The notes under the pieces: model-generated
Told to the model about the DNA's origin: nothing
Seen by the model: the letters and a program-made list of their open reading frames with translations, nothing else
The model's database searches: none
In this document: piece after piece, positions 21,387 to 32,775 of the stretch
How positions within the stretch are numbered: position 1 is the stretch's first letter
Layout: each line of letters starts with the position of its first letter
Position numbers and translations under genes: made by a program
Origin: Plantago ovata
Taxonomy: Eukaryota > Streptophyta > Magnoliopsida > Lamiales > Plantaginaceae
Length of the DNA stretch: 64,000 nucleotides
Direction of reading: 5' to 3'
Assembly: GCA_028274465.1 (NCBI GenBank)
Contig: CM051455.1
Span: 67,663,677 to 67,727,676 of the forward strand

Positions 21387-22905
21387 TGTTAGGAAACTTG
21401 TAATTTTGATGAGCAATTAACCATACTAAATTAATGAAAGTCCAGTAACTAGTACTCTTAAGGTCCATATGAATTTAGAATTTTAAGGACATTGTAAAAG
21501 AGGAACGTTTGTTGAAAGACTTAGTGTAGGTACTAGTTAGGTGCTTTCCTTTGCTGATGATGTACTTTGTTTTTACAAATGAACTATTGAAGCACTAGAA
21601 CCGCTCAGAAACTTGAAGATTCGAAGACTGAAGACTTAGAAGAATTTTGAGAAAGGTATCTACAAAGGCACATGTTGCTCAGAAAGTGAGATTTTCAGCA
21701 ACAACTCGCATAAGTGAAAATCTATATGACAGAGTAGGTTGTGCTTGCTGAAACTGAGACTGACCACTTGCTGAAAAACATATGTGACCTCCTTGCTGAA
21801 GAGTAATTACATTTTGGCTCCAACGTTCACATTTGAATTTGATTCAAATGAACATTAAATGCAAAGTAGGCACGCGAAGAACATGAAGACTAGAAGACAA
21901 ATGAAGGACGCTGCTGAAAGTACAAAACCAAGATAGTGACATCTTAAGGTGCAAATCCTTAGAGTTTGAAATTCAAATGGCTCCCTTGATACACACTATA
22001 AATAGAGGTCATCTGGCAAAGAGTAGAAGTGTGTCAACAACGTGATCAAACTCTCACTTGTGCTTCAAACACTCAAAACCTTCTATACTCTTTACTGCCT
22101 ATTGATCCGTTCCAAGACTGAAGCTTGAAACAAAAGCTACTTGTGAAGAAGTAGAACATTCACGGCTAAGAAATTAGTTAAGTGTTATTTCTTTCGAACA
22201 AGAACAAGTCTTGACACCAGAAACAATCAAACTTGTTTACTGAAAAGTATTACAAGTTGTGTTTCTTTAGATAACTTGTTATAGCTGAAAAGTTATACTC
22301 AAGTGATCTCATCCCAAACCTCTCTAACTGATAAACACCCTTTCCAGGCGTGAAATTCAGGGGGAATTAATCAAGCATAGTGTTGCTGATTATAAGTCCC
22401 AAGTTTGGTGGAGAACAAGGTTACAGTTCTCTAATTAGGTTGGAAACGAAGCAAGTGTGCTTTGGTTTCTGAAGAATCATTAGTGATAGAATTTGTAAGG
22501 AACATCACATCTTATCATAGTGGATTCAGTCCTAAAAAGGACAAAGTGGATTAGTTGAGAGATTACGCCACTCTCAGATACCGCTATAAAAGTGTTCGTG
22601 TGATTTACTTTACCGCGTTTAGTTTTCAGCAATCTACATTTCTTGTACACAGACACTCTGCTCACTTGCTGAAACTAGCACTCTCTGAAAAGCACTTACT
22701 GAATAAAGTCTTCCGCACTCTATTTTTAAAATTACCAGTAAACTCGTTACTGAAAAGTAACAAGTACTTTCTGAGAAAGTTAAGTACCAGCAAACTCATT
22801 ACTGAAAAGTAATAAGCACTTGCTGAGAAAGTTTTAAACGATGAAAAGTTTGAAAAGACTATTCACCCCCCTATAGTCTTTTCTTGTTGTTTAAAGGGAC
22901 CAACA
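21387..22905 (+). repeat. 5' LTR of copia copy E
   Basis: It begins TGTTAGGAAAC and ends GGGACCAACA, 1519 bases, with TATA box CTATAAATAG at 21996-22005. The primer-binding site follows at once. The left flank is GATTC; the 3' LTR of E is not in the window, so the target duplication cannot be checked. Confidence 0.92.
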
Positions 22906-22907
22906 AG

Positions 22908-22919
22908 TGGTATCAGAGC
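22908..22919 (+). other. Primer-binding site, copy E (initiator Met tRNA type)
   Basis: TGGTATCAGAGC lies two bases after the LTR end, as in copy D. It marks the start of the internal region of E. Confidence 0.92.
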
Positions 22920-23017
22920 TGGAGGTTCTTTAACCTTCACCACTGAACCTAGATCCCTTTAGGTGCTTTCCATAAATCACTTTCACTTGATCAGTATTGT
23001 AGTCTTTTGCTGACAGG

Positions 23018-25438
23018 TTGTCGTTAGTAGACTCTCCCTTGCTGAAGCTGGAAAACTATGAAAAATGGCGAAACAACATGATGCTACGTCTTGAGGCCAT
23101 TAGTGATGAAATGGTTACTTTCATAAATGATGGACCTATCAAGATCACTAAACTTGAGAGAAGCTTTCCTCACAAAACCACAAATGCTGCTGGAAAGGAA
23201 ACTATCTTAGGAGAACCGGTTGATATCGCAGTTCCAAAACCAAGAGAGTAATGGACTTCCGACGAAGCCAAAAGATTCCGTCTTGATGGCCAATCAAGAA
23301 ACATCATTATTCGATCTACTCCAGATACTATACAGTACAAACTGTGGGTACCAAATCTGCCAAGGAAGCTTTGAAAATGGTTCAAGATCTTTGTGCTGGA
23401 TCTGACAAAACCAAGGAAAACAAACTTGAAGTGCTAAAGTTGAAGTTCCAAAACATTAAACAAGGTACAAATGAGTCACTGGAAGACTTGGATTTCAGAT
23501 TCACAACTCTAGTGAGTGAGATGGCTGCCTTAGGAGTTGGAAACTTCTATTCAGATTCTGAAAAGATGAAAACCATTATTCGAAGTTTGAACCAAGAATG
23601 GACCCATACTCAGAACTTCTACTACAATCGGAATGCCAAATATCACTCCAACTGAGTTGTTCTCTCATCTTGCTACTGTCAATTACGAGACAAAGCAAAG
23701 AGAAAATGTGTTTGCTGAAAAATCGAAAAACATTGCTCTTTCCGCTAAGCCATCATCTTCTGAAAAGAAGAATGATAAAGAGCCTGCTGATGAAAACGCT
23801 CTTGTTGTTAGAAACATGAAGAAATTCATCAGTAAGGAACTTGAAAGGCGAAAAGAAAAAGAGAAGCTGAAAAAGCATCTCGGTAACAACTACCATAAAT
23901 ACAAGAATGAAGCTAGCTCGCTGAACAAGCAAGCTCAACAAGAAAACTCCCCTAAAGAACCAGCAGTTGGCAATGATCTCTGCTTTTATTGCAAAAAGCC
24001 TAGACACTTCAAAGCAAATTGTCCTTTACTGAAAGGGAAATCAGCTGAAAAGAAGAAGAAGTTCAAAAGGGCTTTGATTGCTGAAGAAAAGAAAAAGCTT
24101 CAATCAAAAATCGATGCTCTTTGCATTGAAACAAGCTCTGAAGACAGTGAGGTAGAGAATTCAGACACTAAAGAAGAAGAATCCACTCTTGATGTAGAGA
24201 TCTGCAAGGAATTTTGTGGAATAGCTATGGAAGCTTATCCAGATGTATCAAACTACGAATTCTGCCTCATGGCCGGTCAGGTAAATTGTCCTACCTCTAA
24301 CTCTGATTCAGAAAGTGAAGATGATATTGACCTTGATAGAATTCAAGGAGAAATCGAAAGATTTGAGAAAACTTTGAGCAAACAGCAAGAGAAACTACAG
24401 AATGTTGAACTTCTGACTAAGCAAACTACTGAAATGTATGTCTTGCTGAGCGTTGAGTCAGAAAAGAAGGATGCTGAAATATTGTATCTCAAGAAGTTAG
24501 TTGTTGAAGTTACAGAGAAGAATGCTCAAATGGCTCAAATGGCGATAGAATTGGAAGAGTATCAGTCCTCAATTCTAAAGTTACTTGCTGAAATACAAGA
24601 AATGAAAAAGATGAAAGTCAATTTCAAATCTTATGCTGATGCTAGTAACACGCTGACTGAACTAAACTCTTATCTGAGAGACCCATCTCAGAAAGAAGGT
24701 TTAGGTGCAACGTATGAAGGTGATGATGTAATAATCTTGAGTAAAGGCAAATCACCAATCACCTTTGTTCGTGCAACTGATAGTGGTCAACCAGAACTCT
24801 ATCTGATTGGTCAATCAAAGGTTGCTGAAATAAGCAATCAAGTACCTATGACCTTAAAGCCCGCTGTTTCCACTCAAAGTACCAAGACTTTAAAAGGAAA
24901 AGAGGTTGTTGAAAAGCAAACTGTTCAGAAAAAGGATGTTGTAAAGCATTCCGCCAAACAAGTTGCTGAAAAGCAATTTGTTAAGACTAAAGGCAAGATT
25001 ACTAAAAGTAATCATAAGATCTTTGCTGACAAACCTAAATCATGTAAGGTTGCTGAGACAAAATCTCAGCACTCTCCGAAAATTGGACTTGGATTCAAAA
25101 CCAAGCAAAGTCAACTCTTTCATGAGTATAAGCAATGTCAGCAAAGATATTTCAAAGAGATGAACAAAACCAAGCCTAAGAGTTCTGACAAAACTCAAAA
25201 TGCTAGGACTAGAAGGAACCTTGCTAGAAAAGAACTTACTGAAAAGTATGTTCACCAAAAGGGTCAACCAAGCAAGACACCACATCAGAAAGTGGATTTG
25301 ATTAGCAATGATCAAAAGTCTTTCGGTTCTAAGCCCTCTAGTTCCTCAGCAAGTAGAAAACAAGTCAATGTTGAAAAACTCAAGACTTTGATTTCCACTG
25401 GACGTTTTCTTGAACATGTTAATGGACATCAATATTGA
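23018..25438 (+). pseudogene. gag of copia copy E (decayed)
   Basis: It aligns with the D gag but starts with TTG where D has ATG. A nonsense TAA lies at 23249-23251 (GAA in D), a one-base deletion near 23345, and a two-base deletion near 23630. The last 601 residues (23633-25438) are open. They hold a CCHC knuckle near 23980 (CFYCKKPRHFKANC), a coiled-coil-like region (24350-24620), and a basic Lys-rich tail with many AEK/AETK repeats. The frame ends where protease and integrase have been deleted. The protein cannot be made whole from this copy. Confidence 0.85.
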
Positions 25439-27079
25439 CAAACGCCAAGTGACTAGATCCAAAGTATCTACTAATCAAGACCTTGCTGAAGAAGCAAAAG
25501 TCATTGAAGTAGAAACTTTGTTCTCTTGCTTTGTTTCAGAAATTGAACCCATGACTATAGAAGAAGCTTTAAAGCATTTTGAATGGATCAAGGCAATGCA
25601 AGAAGAACTGGATCAATTTGAAAGGAACAAAGTCTGGAAACTTGTACCCCTTCTTGAAGGAAAGAAAGCAATTGCTACTTAGTGGGTGTTCAGAAACAAG
25701 TTGAGTGAGTCTGGAGAAGTAACAAGGAACAAAAGCACATTTAGTTACTCAAGGTTACTGCCAGACTGAAGGATTGGACTATGATGAGTCTTATGCACCA
25801 GTTGCAAGATTGGATGCAATTAGACTTTTCTTAGCCTTTGCTGCTCATAATGACTTCATTGTTTATCAAATGGATGTTAAAAGTGCATTCCTAAATTGTG
25901 AACTTGCTGAAGATGTATACCGAGAACAACCCCCTGGCTTTGAACTTCCCTCAGAAACAAAGATGGTATACAAGCTTCAGAAAGTTGTATATGGTCTAAA
26001 GCAAGCACCAAGAGCTTGGTATGATACTTTAACTAAGTTCTTGCTGGATAATGGTTTCAAGAAAGGTGAAGTTGACAAAACTTTATTTACCATGAACCAT
26101 GATGGTAAAATACTCTTAGTCCAGATTTATGTGGATGACATAATATTTGGATCTAAGGACAAGCAACTTTGTGATGACTTTGCCAAACTCATGACAAACA
26201 AGTTTGAAATGAGTATGATGGGCAAATTTGAATTATTTCCTAGGATTGCAAGTCAAGCAACTCAAAGATGAAATATTCATAAATCAAGCAAAGTATGCAA
26301 AGGAAATACTCATAAAGTTCAGGATCTAAGAGGAAGAAAAACCTGAAAAGATCCCTATGAGCGTTGGTACCAATTTGAGCTATACTAAACAAGATAAAAT
26401 TGTTGATGAACACAAGTATAGGAAGCTCATTGGTTCCTTGTTGTATTTAACATCAAGTAGGCCTGCAATTCAGTATGCTGTTTGTGTGTGTGCAAGATTC
26501 CAATCTGATCCAACAGAATCACACTACAAAAAGGCACTTAAGATACTGAAATATGTCAAAGGTACAGTCAATGTTGGATTATGGTATCCAAAAGATTCTG
26601 AATTGCAATTGGTTGGTTATTCTGATGCTGATCATGGAGGATCAACTCTTGATAGAAAAAGTACTTCTGGAACATGTCAGTTTCTAGGTACAAGATTAAT
26701 ATCATGGTTCAACAAGAAGCAAACCTGTATTGCTAATTCATCCACTGAATCTGAATACATTGCGGCTGGTTGTTGCACAACTGAAATCCTATGGATTCAG
26801 CAACAATTAAGAGATTATGGTATTTCTGCAAAGAAAACACCAATCTTTTGTGATAATACAAGTGCTATTGCTATCACGCAAAATCCTAAGTTTCACTCAA
26901 GGACAAAGCACATTGATATTAGACATTATTTCATCAGACATCATGTGGAAAAAGGAGACATTGAGGTTGTAAAAGTAGAAACTGATGATCAACTTGCTGA
27001 CATCTTTACCAAGCCCCTACCAGATCATAGGTTCGCAATGCTAAGGTATAAACTTGGATTGATTGAACTACCTCAATAA
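25439..27079 (+). pseudogene. Reverse transcriptase and RNase H of copia copy E
   Basis: Protease and the whole integrase are missing: sequence jumps from the gag tail to the N-terminal linker of RT. RT motifs follow: EALKHFEWIKAMQEELDQFE (about 25560-25620), VYQMDVKSAFLN (25863), VYGLKQAPRAWYD (25990) and YVDDIIFGS (26130-26155). RNase H has YSDADHGG (26620), STESEY (26740) and CDNTSAI (26850). It ends GLIELPQ with TAA at 27077-27079. Lesions include TAG at 25679-25681, a frameshift near 25735, and another near 26235-26340. The usual W after SDAD is H here. Confidence 0.88.
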
Positions 27080-27101
27080 AAAGGGATACATTTGGTGGAT
27101 T

Positions 27102-27466
27102 GCTGAAACAGGCATTCAGCAAGCCAATGATTGCTTAAAATTATTCCTTGAAAAGTCCCTTTCCAGTGACTTCTCTAAAAAGAAATGGCTGTAAACTAAA
27201 ATGTTTGCTGAAACAGGCACTTAGCAAGTAATTCCTTCAAACCGGGTATTTGGTAGGAAACTTGATCATTTGCTGAGACGGGAACTCAGTAAGAAAACCT
27301 CAAAGATTGCTGAAACTGGCACTCAGACAATCAAGGATACTGAATCAAGTATTCAAGTATCAAAAGAAAAATCTGAGACGGGAACTCAGCAAAGAGCAAA
27401 AATACTTCTCAGATTTTATCTAAGGATATCTCAATATAAAAAGAATTTGCTGAGACGGGAACTCAG
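27102..27466 (+). repeat. Hairpin cluster between pol and the envelope-position ORF, copy E
   Basis: The 17-mer CTGAGACGGGAACTCAG occurs three times without change (27273-27289, 27373-27389, 27450-27466). Relatives with the same stem pattern lie at 27102-27120, 27207-27225 and 27309-27326. Each has a 5-6 base stem and a 7-base loop. Copy A has at least six relatives at 4886-5245. The region has no convincing long ORF. Confidence 0.7.
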
Positions 27467-27494
27467 AAATATCTATTACCCTAAAGAAAAATGA

Positions 27495-27518
27495 GATATT
27501 TGATTAAGGGGGAATTTT
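27495..27518 (+). other. Internal polypurine tract-like site, copy E
   Basis: GATTAAGGGGGAATTTT follows GAGATATTT. Copy A conserves it at about 4836-4848 on its own strand. It resembles the terminal tract before the 3' LTR of copy B (AAGGGGGAAATT). It could be a second plus-strand priming site or the relic of an earlier 3' end. Confidence 0.45.
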
Positions 27519-27908
27519 CAGAAAATACAAGGCTTATTACATGAAAAGGTAATTGCTAAAGTCAGATTGAATAAAATCGCTGAAAAGATTCTTCTTTACT
27601 TCAATAAGCAATTAGCGTTGGAGTAAAAAGAGATCAAATCCCGTGAATCAAGGTAAAATCAATTTGTGACGTTAATCATGGCACATATAAACTCGCTGTA
27701 AATCATGACATGAAATACAATCGTGGCCATTGATTTTAAAGCAGTTGATGATCCAACGGTTAAAATTACAAAGAAAAAGTATGCTCTGACGGTTTTGTGT
27801 TAGTGGTCCACTACGCATTTAATGCAAATGCTCCACTAACTCAATGAATCTCTGTTTTACCCTTACTGAGAACTCAAAACCATTGAGCTTCTCACACAAG
27901 AGAGATAC

Positions 27909-27917
27909 TATATAAAT
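27909..27917 (+). promoter_or_regulatory. Internal TATA box upstream of the envelope-position ORF, copy E
   Basis: TATATAAAT lies about 150 bases before the ATG at 28063. The leader after it is CT-rich (TTTCTTTCTCTGC). Copy A has the same box, preceded by the same AGAGATAC, at 4488-4495 on its strand. A conserved block with GTGGTCCACTA lies about 100 bases upstream in both. Confidence 0.55.
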
Positions 27918-28062
27918 GAAGAGTTAGAGAAACACAAAATTCTTTAACTCACATTTTCTTTCTCTGCAAAATTTCTAGCCTGTGCTCTGAATTACTGTAC
28001 CTCCGGTAAAAAAAAAAAGTCTCTTTTCGTACACTCTCAAACCCTCAACTACTATATAAGAG

Positions 28063-28857
28063 ATGTCTCCCAAGAGACAATCATCTAAGACCTCAAAATC
28101 CTCAAAGGCAGACAGTGTTGGAAAAAGCACTGCTCCTATTCCAGTTGAAACTCCGGTGGAAAACACGGTGAAAATCATGTTGGCAAATAACCGTATCACT
28201 GAAAGACCCATGCCTCCTGCATATCTTGACACTGCAAAGTGTGAACAGATGATGCAATGGGGAGGATTTGCAAAAGAGAAGTATATCATATACTTCTATG
28301 AACAAGATTTGGACGAAGAAAATGTAGAGGCGTTGAATTACATAAATCAACAAGGCCTACTTTTCTTCATTACTGCTCGCACTAAGAAAGTGAGCATGCT
28401 GGACACTATGGAATTCTCCAACAATGCAGAAATCCAAACCCTTACTGATGGACAAGGAGTCACTGAAAAAGTGATTTCTACCACAGTTCAAGGAGTACAA
28501 AGCATCCTGAAATGGATTGATTTAGCTAACATCATTCAGATTCCAACTACTGGAACTGAAGATCACATCACTGCCACTGATGAAGAAATTGAAGCCTTCT
28601 ATAATGATGTTAGAAATGAAAGGATGAAGAAAGGAGAGATAGCTCCCGTGAGTTGGAATAAGCACGTAAAGAGGAAGCATCTCTGCCATTCACTTGGTCT
28701 AGTAGCTCTGCTACTCATCAAAGTTCTTGACTCCCATGTTGGAGGAATTGACCAAGTAGGCCTGAGAAGGAGGCCTTTGCTGATGCATATCTATGAGAGC
28801 AAAACTGACTTCAACTGGGCTAAGTACATTTTCAACAGGCCTGTTGATTGTGTTACA
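28063..28857 (+). pseudogene. Envelope-position ORF, N-terminal part, copy E
   Basis: It starts MSPKRQSSKTSKSSK at ATG 28063 and matches residues 1 to about 267 of the copy A frame, including KWIDLANI, HVKRKHLCHSLG and FNWAKYIF. The Athila-like element G interrupts it at 28857. The reading continues at 35213 after G; TTACA is duplicated at both junctions. The N-terminus is basic and polar, with no hydrophobic signal. Confidence 0.8.
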
Positions 28858-30025
28858 TGATGAACGAGATTTCCAGACTCAATTAATCAAATAAATTTGT
28901 TTTTAGCCAAAGGCAATTCACAACTATAACGAAAACCAAGACACGTAGTGTAGAAGCAAAATAACCTCGAGTGTCGATGTCTAAGGACTATAACTAGCTT
29001 TATCTAGTTTAACTTAAACTATAAATCAGGAATCAAGTAAAGCACAGATTTTTCTTATCAATATGATGGAAGTTAGTGATAGTACGATCATTTAAAGCAA
29101 CGGGTAATAATCATGCATGAAGTACTTGAAGTTTGTATAGAGATCTATGATCATGAATCGTCCTATGTGTTCCTTTCAATTCAACACTACGAAGATAGAT
29201 GACTTAGATAGATCAAAGAAATAAAACAATAAATCAAGTCTTAAACGCGCGAAGCCACTCATGCATAATCAAGAACCCTAGCTAAGAAATCACATACTAT
29301 CACCAACGATAGATTTAGCTACTCATATATAAATTGCAATCAACAAGAATCAAAGCAAGATTGACTGAAAACATGTTGAATGAAATAAATAAAAGAAGAA
29401 AAATTGTGAGATACAAGTTACCAACAAAGGTTGTCAATCTCCGATGAATTGCTAACTCACAAGCAAGAATCGAAAATCAAAGATGTCCAATCTCTTTGCT
29501 AAAGCTTCCAAATCAATAAGAAAAAGAGTTTTCTATGCTAATAATTCCCAGAATAGGCTCTGGAGAATTTGTCTCTCAAAATAAGGTGAAAAGGTCTGAA
29601 AAACGTAGAAAATAGGCAAACATATATATAGTTGTCGGAAACTCCCGGGCGAACCGCCCCCGGTGCCAGGCGAACCGCCTGGCATGGGGCGAACCGCCCG
29701 GCGTCCCGGGCGAACCGCCTGGGACCTGCAGCGAGATTTTGGTCTTCTTTTCCTTTTCGGACTCGGATTTTACCTTCTAGTGACCATTAAGCCTTGAAAC
29801 TCGTCCCCTAGGCCTCAAATATGTCCTCGAAACACCAAAACTTCGTCCTCTTCATCAATATTGCCCATAAAAATATGTTTTTTTACCTAAAACCTGAAAA
29901 ATACAAAGAACAGGGAAACGTGACACTATTCTAATAAAATGCACTAAAATATAAGCTAAATCAACTTAGAGGATCGCTAAATTGGTAAAAAGACTCGAAT
30001 GAAAGTGTAAAATACACGTTCATCA
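28858..30025 (-). repeat. 3' LTR of element G
   Basis: On the plus strand it runs TGATGAACGAG to ACACGTTCATCA. The GC-palindrome cluster is at 29643-29724, with four units, and the TATA-like CATATATATAG at 29621-29631. A purine stretch (TTTGGGGAGTT on the minus strand) lies just inside the element at 30026-30036, the likely polypurine tract. Confidence 0.9.
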
Positions 30026-30849
30026 AACTCCCCAAACCGAAGCTTTGCTTGTCCTCAAGCAACTAAGCTAGACTCTAATGCAAAAAACCAATGTAACACA
30101 CAAAATGGAGTCTCATGCCAAATGAAATGAACTAATCTATTGAGTCTATCAAAAACTTATGAACAATGACCATACAAATCATAATATGGATATTGGTTGA
30201 AGAATGCCTCGATTGACTCATACACATTCACATATGCACTATGTTAAACAAGATAGTCTCTCGTAACATTCTCTACCTGGATCTAGTCAGTGACGACGTA
30301 ATGAAACATGATAAAACACGAATGGTTGTCCCGTGCCTATGAAACTGAGGACTTACTGTTGTTCACCAAGTTAAGACTTTCCCTCAAAGAGGTCGAACCA
30401 ATACTGACTCTCGTCAAACGAAGGAGGGTTCCCTAAAAGTTCACACTCCCCTATTCTACCCATCTCTCAAGCAAAGTCATAAACTATCACCACTTCCTGA
30501 ATGGCAGGACGAGGGTGGTCTAGAACAGATGACACTCACACAAACAAAAGACACATTTTACAACCCGATTACGAACATTACAAGAATTGAAAAACGAGAC
30601 AAACACTTTGCTAAACTGCTTTTTGGCTTTCTTTGGACCCTTCTTTGCTGTTTTGGAGTCTTTTCTTTTTTCTTTTTTTTCTTTTCCAGATTCTTTCTTT
30701 TTGCTGGAATTTTTTCTTTTTCCTTTTTTTTCGATTTTTTTCTTTCTATTTTTCGGTTTTTTTCTTTTTCTTCTTTTTTTTTTGTATATATATAGCCAGC
30801 AGTAGCACAACGAAAAAGAAATTACAATGACTCACAAACGACCTCCCCT

Positions 30850-30981
30850 AACCTATTCGAAAGAATAGGTTGGAGCACAAACTTTACGAAAAGGGAAAAC
30901 AAACTCACAACACTCAAAATCGAAAAACAAGTCATAATGACAGCATAACCCCCTCCCCAAACCTATTCGTTAGAATGGGTT
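30850..30981 (-). repeat. Paired 22-base hairpins in element G
   Basis: AACCTATTC-loop-GAATAGGTT occurs at 30850-30871 with a perfect stem and at 30960-30981 with a mismatch. These are the counterparts of the pair in element C, about 110 bases apart here and 96 there. Confidence 0.55.
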
Positions 30982-31637
30982 TCAAACAAAGGATCACACA
31001 ATCTCACACTACCTCCTTCCTAAGCATTTAGCAATCTCAAAGCAAGGTGAAGACTTGTTGCCTCTTAGGTACATAATTACACGGGAGAACAACCACAAGA
31101 CTCTAACATGCATCATCTTATTATAAAGGTCTTCGTGAACCGCAGTAGAGAAAACACCACTAAGCGATATCGAGACTACCAAGCTTAACTAAGTGCATAT
31201 ATAAATGTGACAAGCCAAGCGAGAAAAACCTCAAACAAATTCATAGAGATGAAACGCATGGTCAAAGGTCATAACTAGTTAATCCACCCAATAAAAAAGT
31301 TCAAAAAATTTGGCAATAATCTCCACACAAAACATGCAAAACTATACTAGGATGAATGTAGTGTATGCAACTAAATACTAAGAAAGCGGTAAACGTGCAG
31401 ATGTAAACAAAGGGTTTCACGAGTTTATCATAAGCAAAACAAGTATAGAGATAGCCAGCGATAACCCCCCCCCCCCAACCCTAAACGTCGTCGCTCGTCC
31501 CGAACGTCGAAAATGGATTTAAAGTGAGAGCTAACTTGTACCTGTAACCTATAGGACTCAAAGAAACACGTGAGAAACCATAACAGGTGATAAAAGAAGC
31601 AAAAAAGATTAATAATTTAGCATAGAGGAAGAAAATC

Positions 31638-31800
31638 GGGTGTCCGGGCGAAAATCCGGATACCCGGGTTTCTGGACACCCGGGGCGAACCGCCCCAGGT
31701 GGGGGGCGATTCGCCTGTTGTGTCCAGAACACCCCAGGCGTTCTGGACTTGCCAGGCGAATCGCCCCACGTGGGGCGCGATTCGCCTAGCATCTCCAGAC
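31638..31800 (-). repeat. Internal GC-rich palindrome cluster, element G
   Basis: Units such as GGGGCGAACCGCCCC, GGGGGGCGATTCGCC and AGGCGAATCGCCCC are interspersed with TCTGGAC and CTGGAGA repeats. It corresponds to 12167-12272 in C and 43828-43960 in I. Confidence 0.65.
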
Positions 31801-32007
31801 TCCTGGAGATGTCTTTTTTCTCCCAAAAACGCCAAATTACCATCTGAAAACTTATTTTATCACCAAAAACATACGAGAACATAAAATAAAACACAATGAC
31901 ATGCTCAAAATAAATATGCATGCAATGTAAAAAGCAATAAAACTCCGGGTTGCCTCCCGGATAGCGCCATTGTTTAAAGAGTCTCTGACTCGACTTCTTC
32001 TCGCTCT

Positions 32008-32775
32008 TTAGTTCTTGTCCTTACGGGTACTAGACTTCCCCTTCATTGATCTCTTCCTCATACCTAGTACCTGAGAATGAGAATGGACATACACAGCAAG
32101 ACCGAAATAATTAATAGTATGAGAAGCATTAAAACGAGGACTAGGATCACATATGGCTCGCAACACATGTTGCTTGCCATCCACCTCAATGGTGCAAGTT
32201 CTTCGGTAGATGTCGATTACGGAGCGTAGCTTAGTCAAGAACGTTCGCCCCAAGAGAACAACATCCCCCATCCCAGGAGTAGACGCCGGCATCACAACAA
32301 AGTTGGTGTATACAGAAGCTTCACCAATCTTAACCAATACGTTCTTCACAATGCCTTCGGGTCGTACAAAGGATCCATCCGCAAGTTGCACAATAGTCTT
32401 ATGCTCCGAAAGCTCTCCAAGGCCACTCTTCTCAAACACATTCATAGGGAGCCCATTCGAGTAAGATCCCGTATTTAGTGTAGCACGGACATCTTCAAGT
32501 TCACCAATCCCAACCTTAACGTCGAAACTATCAGGAATAGGCTCGGGATCTTCTTGCTCCTCATTGCTAACATTAAAACCAAGGTCCTTCTCTTCTTCCT
32601 TGGCTAGTGGGGGCTCACCATCCTTGCAACACCATTTAGCAACTTTCTTGATAGTGATCTCAACAGGAAGATCACCCACCAAAGTAATAGACATCGACTT
32701 CTCAGTGTTGCTAGGCAACAGACATCGACTTCTCAGTGTTGCTAGGCAACTTCCCTTGCTCCCTACTTGCTCCAC
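32008..32775 (-). pseudogene. Protease of element G
   Basis: The minus-strand frame has LNTGSYSN near 32440-32470, where elements C and I have LDTGSYSN, so the catalytic Asp is Asn. LLGRTFLTKLRSVIDIYRRT follows and a basic tail ends at 32008. A 32-base tandem duplication at about 32693-32756 separates this frame from gag. The protease of this copy is probably inactive on both counts. Confidence 0.8.

Larger units (their letters stand above)
30026..32007 (-). other. Non-coding spacer of element G
   Basis: No gene is supported. It holds two hairpins (30850-30871 and 30960-30981), a pyrimidine-rich tract (30660-30785, A-rich on the element strand), and a GC-palindrome cluster (31638-31800). A 146-codon frame at 31481-31921 crosses the palindromes and looks fortuitous. 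The spacer matches that of element C except that the ORF at 13006-13629 is absent. Confidence 0.65.

Noticed and set aside
22908-22919. tRNA gene at the primer-binding site
   Set aside because: Only the 12 bases complementary to the tRNA 3' end are present; no cloverleaf.
27273-27466. Regular short repeats resembling a CRISPR array
   Set aside because: Units are hairpins with variable spacing (77-100 bases) in plant retrotransposon DNA, with no cas genes.
30520-30810. Lys/Phe-rich ORFs on both strands
   Set aside because: Translation of a polypyrimidine/polypurine tract, not a gene.
31481-31921. 146-codon minus-strand ORF
   Set aside because: It crosses the GC palindromes and non-coding spacer of element G. 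Composition follows the repeats and no relative is open in C or I.
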